Positions 36,501-46,295 of a stretch of 64,000 nucleotides of DNA are shown piece after piece. The notes under the pieces were generated by a model. It was not told the DNA's origin. It was given only the letters and a program-made list of their open reading frames with translations, and made no database searches. Source of the DNA: Nematostella vectensis (taxonomy: Eukaryota > Cnidaria > Anthozoa > Actiniaria > Edwardsiidae); assembly GCF_932526225.1 (NCBI RefSeq), contig NC_064034.1, forward strand, positions 17,124,887-17,188,886. The letters are read 5' to 3'. A program made the position numbers and the translations under genes. Within the stretch, counting starts at the first letter, position 1, and each line of letters begins with the position of its first letter.

Positions 36501-38050
36501 TGTTTACACTTTTTTACGAGTTACCGAGTTCGCACATCCTTTACACTCCTTCACAAGGACATTCAGTTTCTCCTTTATGTCCCTTTATATTCCTAAAGAA
36601 GCACTAAGATCTTGAAGACTTTATTTTTTTCCCGTCAAATATTGCACGCGTGCGAAGTCAGAAATGCACATTTCACGCCTTTTGTTGTCGATATGAAAAG
36701 TGAGTTGTATTTGCGGAGGTTTCACTAGCGTCAGGAAACGAAAACTAGAAAAAAAAATGAAAAATTCTAAAGCTCAGGCAGCAATTTTGAGGTCACCAGG
36801 CTGTTCATTTAGAGAAATAGTAAGAAAATAGCTAAAACTCCCAAAAGTCGGAGCGCTGCACAAAGGAGTGGTGTTCCTGGCAAGATTTTGTTGACTTAAC
36901 CAGGTTGGGAAGACCTGCATTTAAGCAAAGCAAAATATAAGCGAGGAGATTCGAGGAATTCCCATGTCCAAGATTCTGCTAAATCAACAGATTAAAGGTC
37001 CTCAATTCGAATCGAAACATAACATTCATACAAAACGGAATTTCTGTTCACACAACTAATGTCACTTATCAAATGTTGCCAGCAAAACTTGCCAAATTCC
37101 ATAGAAAAGGTCGGATGACCACCCAATTAACCATTGACTGTTTCAGTGATCCACAGCCGACGACGATAAAATAATTGAATAGGCACCTCAGCTCTTGGCA
37201 AAATGTATCAGTAGATACATTGGATACATTTCAAGGACGTTTTCACTCAAGCGCATAAAAAGTTTAATAAAAAATAAGGGTGGCTACTCTGATGTTTCAT
37301 TTCCACGCACTACAATAAAGTATAAACGCTTGTCATCCTACTATTTTTACCCAAATTAAAAAGTGCACAAAATTTTGATCCACCCTGTAGATGGGTGGTT
37401 GCATTTGGATAACGCTACTCTTTCACACTATTCCACCTTTATGCTAACAATACGACCAGGACTATTGTCTGGTGTTGATATTTTCTCTGGATTGACTCTC
37501 TATCATCCGAGTCCTGGCAATCCATTTCCCGCGTCAACCTGTTATTGCTTCAAAAGGCTTCTGTTGCGCTGCTATTAAGCTCCATCTACACTAACAATTT
37601 TTAGTTGACAAGTTTTAGTTGACAACTATATTTGTTAGCATCTACACTAGCAATTTTTATGTGTGATAATTTTTAATTGCCGATTATTCATTCCTATATT
37701 GTAATATTTGTTTTCTCTGTTTCATTTTATTTAGCGCTTTAGAATATGTACACATAGTTCTAGCGCTTTATAAATAAATATTATTATTATGATTTTATAC
37801 AACTTAACCTTATACTTTTTTCGCCACTTGAAGCTCAAAGTGTATTCTGTAGATTATAACTTAGCAGTTAAAAAAACTCGAACCCTTTCATTTTTATTAC
37901 CAGATCGCCTGCGCCATTGGGCCACCCGACATCCCCGAGCATCTAAACCCCGGTGTACGGGATGTCGTATTGCGATGCCTAGAATCCAAGCCCGAGGACC
38001 GGCCGGCGGCCGTAGACCTTTTACAGCATCCTCTCTTCACTATAATGTGA
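24596..38050 (+). CDS. MAP3K1: MAP3K1 (MEKK1) homologue: SWIM - RING - ARM-like - kinase, 16 exons
   Basis: Ser/Thr kinase and E3 ligase that in other animals activates MAP2K/JNK and ERK signalling. Exons: 24596-24723, 24878-24977, 26721-26783, 27148-27387, 28442-28555, 28893-29166, 29571-29664, 29770-29905, 30516-30722, 31368-31489, 31983-32280, 32792-33538, 33788-33931, 35292-35586, 36111-36385, 37904-38050. The coding total is 3384 nt (1127 residues), in phase. SWIM finger: C179-x-C181-x4-C186-x-H188, preceded by [20 protein letters not shown] and GGDSP. RING: C275PIC to C320PLC. A helical region follows (about 340-680), then an acidic/Ser-rich linker. Kinase: [11 protein letters not shown] loop, catalytic K888, [12 protein letters not shown]985, DFG D1004, [16 protein letters not shown]. 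The order matches vertebrate MAP3K1, but the protein is shorter (human about 1500), mainly at the N-terminus and linker. 24596 is the first in-frame ATG. AATAAA at 38600-38605 is a candidate poly(A) signal. Confidence 0.95.
27334..28163 (+). repeat. Tandem array duplicating the end of MAP3K1 exon 4 and its splice donor
   Basis: A unit of about 104 bp begins in exon 4 (ATGATTGGTGGAGATTCCCC) and runs through the exon end (GGACCCCAG/GT) into the first roughly 50 bp of the intron. About seven more copies follow, starting near 27438, 27553, 27657, 27760, 27864, 27968 and 28071. Most keep the exon-derived reading frame and a GT at the donor position. The acceptor side of exon 4 (27148) is not duplicated. 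Confidence 0.93.
30818..30989. mobile_element. Small TIR element in a MAP3K1 intron
   Basis: Ends AGGGCCGTAGCAGGG and GGCCTGCTACGGCTCT are inverted repeats around poly-C tracts and CCCAATATTTC motifs. A related end (CCCAAATATTTTAAAGGCCT, then GCTATGGCACC) occurs at about 46905-46965, so this is a dispersed family. Confidence 0.6.
34856..35144. mobile_element. TIR element, about 290 bp, in MAP3K1 intron 13
   Basis: Left end ACATTAGTCAGGGGGGTGCA and AAGACGAG, right end CTCGTCTTTGCGCCCCCCTG and ACTGATGTT. The arms extend about 60 bp, including CATTGTAAAC-type sequence on the inner side. Non-autonomous; superfamily unclear. Confidence 0.7.
35585..35890 (+). repeat. Duplicated exon-14 donor region in MAP3K1 intron 14
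   Basis: The sequence across the exon 14 splice donor (AGGTAACGCGCCTTGCCGTC then ATGGACCAT) reappears at about 35711-35741. A more diverged third segment at about 35848-35886 resembles the exon end itself (CATGGGGATATTAATGG versus CATAGAGATATTAAAGG). Confidence 0.65.
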
Positions 38051-38240
38051 AACAGCTCATTAGCGAATCAGGAAAGGGGGGGGGGGGGGGGGGGGGCTTG
38101 GAATTCAGAGACGGACCGGCGGCCGTAAACCTTTTACAGCATCTTCGCAGTAATGGGAAACGACTCATTGTCGAATCAAGGGAGGTGGTGGTGGTGGTTG
38201 TGGTGGTGGTGGGGGGAGGGGGAGTCCAGGGTGTTTTATG
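38051..38240 (+). repeat. Diverged duplicate of the MAP3K1 last exon end, plus poly-G and GGT tracts
   Basis: The segment 38108-38175 (GACCGGCGGCCGTAAACCTT, TTACAGCATCT, GAAACGACTCATTGTCGAAT) repeats 37993-38070, which covers the last coding residues, the stop codon and the start of the 3' UTR. A long G run lies between the copies and a GTGGTGGT tract follows. The 150-residue frame at 37789-38241 is an out-of-frame artefact. Confidence 0.75.
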
Positions 38241-39454
38241 AGTAGATGCCCCTCTCCCTGCTACACCACATGGTGTATTTTTACAAAGCAATCCAAAACA
38301 CGTCATGTGTATATATTTTAAGATAAAAAGATTTGTGATGAAGGTTTTACTTTTATCTGTCGTCTAATTCATAACGAACGGCCGTACACTTTGATTAATT
38401 CAAGAATCATGATTTAGGAAAGACTTAAAATCAGTTTTTATGATATAAATATGATGTGAAGCTTTTTATACAAGCGAGATCTTTATATAATATTTGTTGT
38501 GAATATTGCCAAAGGATGAATTATTTGAACACTAGGAATCTATTATCTATTTCAAGTCTTGTAATTCAGTTGACAGAAGATATTGGCAATTGCGTTACAA
38601 ATAAAATTATCAAATGAGAACTTGAGTACTAAAAGACCATTTCTTCCCAATCTTTCATGTTACTCCACCTTTATAACCGCTTTCTGCTTTTTTCGCCACT
38701 TGAAGCTCTATGCGTAATCTCTAGAACAAAGGTTAACCTGCTTTCGTTAACATGCTTTCGTTAACCTGCTTTCTAGGAACCCGGCCCAGGGATCTAAGGT
38801 GGGCCCTAAATAAAAAAACAGTCGCTTCTTGTCTCTAAACAAATTTGCTTGGATGATTTGAGAGAATAACAAACAGGCCCGTACCCAGGGGGGGGTGCAA
38901 GGGATGCGAACGCACCCTCCCACAACGGCCGGAAGGTCCACTTTCGGTTCTCAATAGACGTGCTATTTATAGAAAAACTATAAAGCACAAAATAGATCAC
39001 TCTGGTATGTAGCCAAATTCGACAAACCTTTTTTGTGCCTTTGCAATATCTCACACAATAAAAGTCCTGGGTACGGGTCTGACAAAATACGGGTCATTTT
39101 CAAGATCTTAGCATTTTCATACGAAGATTGACAACTTTTGGACTATACTATTAAAATTTGTATCACCGGCTTACTGCTCTTACTCGAATATGCATAACAC
39201 ATTTTCATAGTGCCACCCAAAGTAGCGTTGTCCTACTGTATTACACGGGCAAAAGGAAATTTTTTTTTATTATTTCAACGACATCAATACATCGATAAAT
39301 GTTTTCTCTAAATAAATAGAGATTGAAGGTTATTTGTTCGTCAAGGTTACATTTTCTCGCGTTATTCAAAAATATTAAAAGCTACCGCTCATTTAGCTTA
39401 CGCAAGACCTTGAGCGGCTACCCCTCATTTAGCCACTGTGTATACAGCTATTTC

Positions 39455-40371
39455 AATAAACGTTGTCAAAGAGCGCTCTGCCGCACGCGCCCATACCGCG
39501 AGGTAGTATGGGTAACCTAGGTTGTTTCAAGCTCTGCCATCCTTCACCGCCGACACGAAATTCGTTGAACGCTATCAAAATCTGCGCGTCTTAAACAAGG
39601 AAACAAGAGCAGGTTTGGCACCTATCCCGTAAGAGGTGTCAAACGGAGACTCCGTAGTTACACTATACTAAAAGAGAACCTGCAAAGTGCCTGAAAGGAA
39701 AAGCAACGACGGCGGCGACGGACTGCAGGGAGAACCCAAAAAGCTTTTATACTTTGCTCTCAATTTAAAACTAGTTTAGATAAAATTCACTCGTTTATGT
39801 ATTCCCCCCCAAAAAACTATAGTTAATCCTAGAATCTTATTTCTGGCATAGTGAACAAGGATAGTCTAATTTTCAGCGCACACGTTCCCGTCCTCGCTAC
39901 ACCATGAAACTTGGAGTTTTCACGTTGTCGTTTGTAGAAAAACGGCTGAAATGTATCAGACAGAATCCATTTCAGAGTATATTTCACGTCTGGCTCTTTG
40001 AATTCTCAATTGTTTTCTGCCGTCGTCTTTCGCGTTGCCGTTGTCGTCCCTATTTTTGTTCCTATTTTTGCAGATACCTTTTACAATTGTACGCGGCACA
40101 TAGAAAGAAATGCCACAGTGTCTTCAATAGATAATGCAAGAAACTGTACCATCCAGACATCCTCGGAAACCCAGGGGTATTTCCCTCTAACGTTACGTTA
40201 GAGGAAAATACCCCTGGGTTTTCGAGGATGCCATCCAGTTAACTCGCCAGCGAAGGTATTCAATATAAGACTGCGGCATATTTACTGAAAACCTGTTACA
40301 ACATATATTACCCATACCACCTCGCGGTATGGGCGAGTGCGGCAGAGCGCTCTTGTACAACGTTATATTAA
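39455..40371. mobile_element. Inverted-repeat element, about 0.9 kb
   Basis: The left arm AGAGCGCTCTGCCGCACGCG then CCCATACCGCGAGGTAGTAT is matched in inverted orientation at 40308-40371 (ATACCACCTCGCGGTATGGG then CGAGTGCGGCAGAGCGCTCT). Arms are about 60 bp with a few mismatches. No transposase frame is recognised inside; a separate palindrome sits at 40158-40231. Confidence 0.65.
40158..40231. repeat. Near-perfect palindrome (hairpin), about 36-bp arms
   Basis: CATCCTCGGAAACCCAGGGG reads back as its complement in CCCCTGGGTTTTCGAGGATG, with the axis at about 40194 in AACGT/TACGTT. There is essentially no loop. Confidence 0.85.
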
Positions 40372-40497
40372 TCTTGTGGAAAGAATTGCGGGTAATCGAC
40401 TTGACTGTCTCATTGTAACCAATGGCGTTGCGTGACGATGAAACCCACTCGTAGGATGAAAATAGCGATTAAGAATTACGGTTGAAACGGATCCAGA

Positions 40498-40610
40498 CCA
40501 ATCAATGACAACAACTTCAAGAAATTGGCTTTATTAGAGATATCAATATTCGGTACACAAAAATTTTGGCTTGTTTGCCCGTGATATATATTCATAGACT
40601 AGAGGCAGTG
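40498..40610. repeat. Dispersed repeat, copy 1
   Basis: Shares ATGACAACAACTTCAAGAAA, TTGGCTTTATTA and flanking TTTGCCC...ATAGACT sequence with 43945-44085, in the same orientation, with indels. Unclassified. Confidence 0.6.
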
Positions 40611-41063
40611 GGTACCCTTGAGACATTCACGTTAAGGGAGAAAGGGTAACACAGTTTTTCATCCTCAAAGATTTATTGCTTCACCCCCTGTAGTGGTAGA
40701 TTGAGCGGCAGGTACCCACTCCCCCGACCCTCAAACACACCCTTTGTCCCCCTTTTCGGGATGGTGCTTTCCCCAACTTCGAGAATCCATTATACAGACA
40801 GGAGACAAAACACAAAAAAATATTATTTTCTCATTGATGATTAACTCTACCTGACTAAAATGCACTCCTTAATTAACTGTTGCTATGGCCGTGTATAACG
40901 TCTGATGATAAATCAGGTATGACTGGAATACTACAGGCAAGGTGTAGAGTAAACTAGGTGGTGGTCGGCGTAGGTAGAATCAGAGAAAAAAAATTAATAC
41001 ATTTTGAAATGGTATGTTTTGCGCCCCTATGAAAACAGAGTATTTTCGATGACGTTTCGAGCG

Positions 41064-42160
41064 TTATGCACTAGTCGGGGGAAAGCCCCGCACCCCCATG
41101 CCCGGGGAACAGCGGGGCTAAGCGGGGCGAAATATGACCACGGCACCCGGGGCGCTAGACGTGTTTTACATCGGCAAAGCTGAATACCGCGCTGTAGGTG
41201 GGGACTGGAGCCGGGATTAAACTGCCACAGGAAGCCCAAAACGTCAAAGAAATTACCTTTTCCAGTTAATTCGATGCTTTGCTTTCACAAACTTAAAGTC
41301 TTCTCACGGTACAATATCAAAGGACGTGACCACAAACCATGAGGACACACATTTTGGTGTATGTGTATAATATATAAATCCACGAGAGGTTTTACTGCAC
41401 AAGCTCGCATACGAAGTCACGAACAATGAGTCTACATGTACAGGTTTTCGCACAGGCAGCCCAAGGACAGAGAATAAGAAACACAATTCGTGACGGGCTT
41501 CAAACTCGCTCTACTGACATTCTATCGGCAAAATTGAAATAAAGGAAGACTCAAACACAATATTACATGGTCTAAAGTTTTATTTTCCACGATAAAGTAT
41601 TTTTTGGGGGGGCTAACATATAACATATAAATTCCCCCATACATTCCTTTATAAACTTCTGACAGTAACCTTGGGCTGCCTGTGGTTTTCGATACTATAA
41701 GTGTAAATGGACAAGAAAAGTTAATAATGCGTGAGCAAGTTCGTTAGGCTGAGCTGTCGGAGATTGTTCATGTTGAGTAAAGATATTTCATTTAGCGTTT
41801 CATCGGTTTTATATCAATTAACGTGTTGCACTATGAATGCAAGTAATGGGAATAAGTGGCACGTCTTTTAGCTCATTTGAGAGATACTGTACATGATACA
41901 ACATCAATCTCTTTAAGGAGCTCAAATGCATTTAAGGATTGTTTGTAAATATTAATACGATCGATCGATACAATCGATCAAAATTTGATTATTTGGTTTT
42001 AATACATCCCGGGGGCGAGTCCTGTATGTGTATTTTCGTTGTGAAAACAGATCACGCAGTGCGGGGCAATAGCGGGGTTTTATAAGCTCCAAGCATCGAA
42101 AGCCCCGCTATTCCCCGGGTATGGGGGTGCGGAGGGGCTTTCCACTGACTAGTGCATTAG
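41064..42160. mobile_element. TIR element, about 1.1 kb, no recognised ORF
   Basis: The left arm (TATGCACTAGTCGGGGGAAA then GCCCCGCACCCCCATGCCCG) is matched inverted by the right arm at 42101-42160 (GGGTATGGGGGTGCGGAGGG then GCTTTCCACTGACTAGTGCA). Extra GCGGGG-type sequence lies inside both arms. No transposase is evident, so it looks non-autonomous. Confidence 0.65.
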
Positions 42161-43944
42161 CCAGTCGTAGCTTGATGATTCGGGTTTGACAAAAATGGGG
42201 TCGCAAAAGTAAAAAAAAAAAATGAAGGCCAAGAACAGCAAAAAGGACACCAAGCAAAGAAGAATAGAAAAGAGAAAGAAAAAAAATGAGTGCCGCGCGG
42301 TAGAAATAAGGCGCGACTGTCAGACAACACCATTGCCTAGTGAGGGAAACGTTGCGTGACCGAAACTAAAAGCGGCTGCGAGAGCTGCGAGGAGAATACT
42401 TGACCTTGAGCCTTATTTATCAGTTTTACCAATCAAATGATGTCTCCTCAGGCCCCCTCGTCCATCGTCATTTGAACTCTGAAAGTAATTATTGCAAAGG
42501 AAACCAAAGTTGTCGGCAGTTTAGTAGTCTTGCTTTGTAGTAGAACTTTGCGAACATCATGAATCCCAACGCTGCGAAAGAAATCAAGACGATGAAGCTA
42601 TGTAAGTTATCGCTAGTAGTGTATGATTGATCCCTGAAGCCTCGCATATTGAGTTTCGCTACAGTGAGGCAGGTTTTCCGCATGAGTAAAGCAATTGAGC
42701 TAGAGAGAATATATTCCTATTCAACGCACAAGTGAGGGAGTACACCTTTTCCTCTCGTGCCTTCCGCTTGAAATTCCACACTTCTAAGCGGAATATACTA
42801 GAAAAAGGCGAGCTTTGCGCTCCTCTCAAAGAGCGTCCAATGGTGAGTAACGCTATCTGCTGTAATATTTACCTGATGTTCTTTCTATCATTGATTTGTT
42901 TGCGAGATGTCATGCGTGGCGCTCGTCAGGCACGGCTGGACGACCGCAGTGTTTGAAAAAAAAATATTTCGAAGGGAAACCATGGCGTAACACGCTGTAT
43001 TTTTACTTGATCCGACCATTTATTAGCCAAGGAATATTGGTTATAGATATTACTCTATGTTACTCCACGTTTTGATCATTTTTTGGGACGCTCAAAATTG
43101 GCTATTTTTGGCTCCCGTCGAAAAAAACAGACGAAATGTTCAGACTCGTACCCAGTCGTTATTTGCTGTTGCGGGGACATCCACAGGAACCCTGAAGCCG
43201 AGACGGAAAATAACAACGACTGGCAGATTACAGATCCAAAATGGCGGACGATGGCGAACAAATGTTATGAATTTTCACAGGCGAAGAAAAACCTATCTAT
43301 ACTGCATTTCTTGCTTGTAAAATTCCATGTGCACATGTTAACTGCAGAAATAGCCTATTTACTTTCCTGGAGTTTGGAATTCGGCGTAAGATCATGTGCG
43401 AATAGTGACTTTCTCTCTCTAGAGCTTCTTCTAGGGAACATAAAGACAATTTAAGCTCGAATTTTATCTCTGAAAGTAGATATTTGTGATTAATACAATC
43501 TAACCAGAGCAGTACGAGTTCAAATAAGAACATTCAGACAATCCAAATTTGTTTCATGAAATAATCTATCGAGCTCATCAGTGTCGTCCGCCGTCTTGGA
43601 TTTTTACGAAACGAAAATGTCCTCTGGGAACGACCGCAAAGAAAACTAAATGGTTTACAACGAGTAGTGTAGGTAAGCCTTTTGACTTGTGCACCAAAAA
43701 AGTGAATAAAACGGTCATAGAAACGCTGCTTGCAAGATATTTGAAAAACTTGCAAGATATTTCCTTAATTCTGCAAGACTTCAAGCGAATCTCGACCCCG
43801 AAAGCGCATTCTGACCGTCATGCACCATGCGCTGTGCGGCATCTGGGTACGAGACCTCATCCTCATTCGTAATAAAATACAGATAAGAATATGAGTGGGG
43901 AGGAGGTGAACCAAGATGAGGGAGGAAAATCACCTAAACAGTTA

Positions 43945-44085
43945 AACCAGATCCAGAACCAGATCAATCTATGACAACAACTTCAAGAAATTGGCTTTAT
44001 TACAGACATAGTTGGTAAACAAATTAAAGATAATATCAATACACAAACATTTTATATGGTTTGCCCATGGATAGACTGATAGATT
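43945..44085. repeat. Dispersed repeat, copy 2
   Basis: Direct-orientation relative of 40498-40610, about 3.4 kb away. Confidence 0.6.
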
Positions 44086-44756
44086 GGTTTGTGTCAGTGC
44101 CCGAAAATATACTTTCTCTTAAACTGTTTTTATTTCAAATTTATAGGCTTCGACTGACAGGCCTGGGAAAAGGGAACAAGAAAACAGTTCCTAAGAAGCC
44201 TCCAAAAAGGAGACCTTAGTAGAATTACAGAAGCAGATCTAGGGGGAGGGTTTAGGGGGTTTAAACCCCCCCCCCCCCCCTTTGGGCTGCCAGAAAGCCA
44301 TATGTAACAAAAAAAATACCCCCTCCCCCCTTTTTCACTGAACCAAACCCCCCTTTAGTGAAAAGCTAGATCCAACCCTGGATGGGGGGGATGAATAGGT
44401 TCGCAGATCGGCGGATTCAGCCTTGAAATGCCCACGGATTAAGGATTTTGATGATTATTTCAGGGGATTGGCAGATTTTGGAAATACAACGGATCACGGA
44501 TCTGTTGACAATTTGGGGACAGATTTTGGATTTTGACTGCTTTGACGGTTGAAATCCGGATTTTAAATGAATTTCAATCGAATTGTTTATCTGTCAAAAC
44601 ATGTGGATCTAAAAATGTCTGCGGATCCACGGATTTGCCCCGAAAATGTTGCGGATCGGCGGATTTACATACCCCTATTCACCCCCCCCCCTGGGTTATA
44701 TTTTATTGTGCCCTGGCTTACGAAGTGATGTATCGTTCTGTGATTGTTTGTTTTGC

Positions 44757-45305
44757 TTAGCATGCTGCCCTTGTCATTCCAAAATATTTATTTTCAGGGA
44801 GCTCATGACTCGCATAAGCCCTGGTTTTTCTGTGGGCCTCTCGCCTTGCCATTTTCCCTGTAGTTATTGTATGTAGTCCAACTGTAATTATGGCAAACAA
44901 ATAAACTGAATCCAGTGCAATCAATTCTTCGCTGTTCTCTAGCTCATTGGGGAAACTTAGGTGTTGAATAATTGTATTAAATTCTTGGACATGCCAAATG
45001 GTTTCTTTGTAATAGACATTTTTTAGCTGGAATATACGCAGTAAACATAAACAGTTGAACAGTATTTGACTTTTCGAAGTCCGCAGCTTGCAGAGATCAT
45101 ACGGGGGGTGTTTTGTAAGGGGAGTTATCAGTTGTGCTGTCGGATTATGAAGTAGATTATGTTTGTTCACATGGTCTTTGTATGTATAATGGTGCTCAAA
45201 TGCTTTCCGAAGAGAGTTACAGTAGTCCCTTATAGTAAGCTTATTTATGCACTGATAAACTAAAATGTCTGATAAAAAATTTGAGTAATTCAGTAAATAG
45301 AGCAC
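44757..45305 (-). CDS. Hypothetical open frame, about 180 residues
   Basis: The longest open frame of the intergenic region, on the minus strand, without an ATG at its nominal start (GTG). It is rich in Leu, Ile, His and Lys (for example LTIRDYCNSLRKAFEHHY) with one hydrophobic stretch near the end (VYLFAIITVGLHTI). I do not recognise it. It could be a relic of a mobile element or chance; nothing nearby supports a splice structure. Confidence 0.25.
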   Translation of the reverse strand: MLYLLNYSNFLSDILVYQCINKLTIRDYCNSLRKAFEHHYTYKDHVNKHNLLHNPTAQLITPLTKHPPYDLCKLRTSKSQILFNCLCLLRIFQLKNVYYKETIWHVQEFNTIIQHLSFPNELENSEELIALDSVYLFAIITVGLHTITTGKMARREAHRKTRAYASHELPENKYFGMTRAAC

Positions 45306-45547
45306 AGTTGATTACCAAACTCGAACCCTACACTTTATTAACCCGTGTAGGAAGCTGTCACATACCATTCAATCCCAGAAAATCTCAAGGGGGAGGGGTG
45401 GGGTATAATATTATTTTTGGGGGGGAAGGGGTTGAGTGTACCCTCACAGGGTAAGCAAAATGACTTTCCGTACACTCGCAAGCATTTTCAATGAATGGTG
45501 CTAAACAAGGAATTATTATTTTCCATTACTGATAGAAAATATAGGCC

Positions 45548-45705
45548 AAATGCTGATTTCTTTGAAAGGATCTTTCTGAAGGCCAAATGCCGATTTCTTT
45601 GAAAGGATCTTTCTGAAGGCCAAATGCTGATTTCTTTGAAAGGATCTTTCTGAAGGCCAAATGCTGATTTCTTTGAAAGGATCTTTCTGAAGGCCAAATG
45701 CCAAT
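45548..45705. repeat. Tandem repeat, 37 bp x about 4
   Basis: The unit GGCCAAATGCTGATTTCTTT then GAAAGGATCTTTCTGAA is repeated about four times, with TGCTG/TGCCG variants. Confidence 0.95.
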
Positions 45706-46295
45706 TTTCCTTAAAAGAAGGAAGAGTCAGTGTTCCATGCGGGAGAAGGGGTCCAAAATATTGAGACTCCCGCCTAATGCGGGACAGAAATCATGTAAAT
45801 CGGGTGAAATACAGTAAATATATGGAAAAAACCAAGAATGCCAATGCTGGTGAATAAAGAGATGTATAAACATTCTCACAAAAATTAGACTTGTGATAGG
45901 GTTCAAAATCTTGTGAAACCTGCCTAATGCGAGTGAGTTGACAGCTATGGGGGTGGGGAATAGCTGCTAGGGCCCGGGAGGCTCTCATACAATAACAGGC
46001 ATGGGTGATCATTATCATTTACTGCTGCTGTTTTTCTCTGCACCACTCACTCTTTATTTTCCTTATAATTCCTGAGCTATGCCTAAGAAGAATTAGAAGA
46101 TTCCATTTACTCTACTCTTATCTTTACTAAAAATTGCCACTTCAAGTAGACTTTAAGGCCACCTGTGGGATATGAGAGAATGTTGATACCTATAGTGTAT
46201 AAAATTTGTAAAAGAAAATGTAAGAAATTGGCTGATAAGTATCTGAAATTCAATTATCTGAATATTATTGCCCAAACTTTTTCTAATGTTAAAAA

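Larger units (their letters stand above)
38241..46295. other. Gene-poor intergenic region rich in inverted repeats
   Basis: Eight kilobases between MAP3K1 and the methyltransferase. Besides the repeats listed separately, it contains degenerate GCGGATTTTGGATT-type repeats (44395-44680), G- and C-run clusters (44225-44360, 45385-45430), and many short open frames without recognisable motifs. I find no RNA gene. Confidence 0.5.

Noticed and set aside
37789..38241. 150-residue plus-strand frame ending in a Gly/Val-rich tract
   Set aside because: It is the wrong frame of the MAP3K1 last exon plus poly-G and GGT repeats; the frame that continues the kinase ends at 38050.
45488..45704. Minus-strand frames with repeated LQKDPFKEISIWPSERSF peptides
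   Set aside because: They are translation of the 37-bp tandem repeat only.
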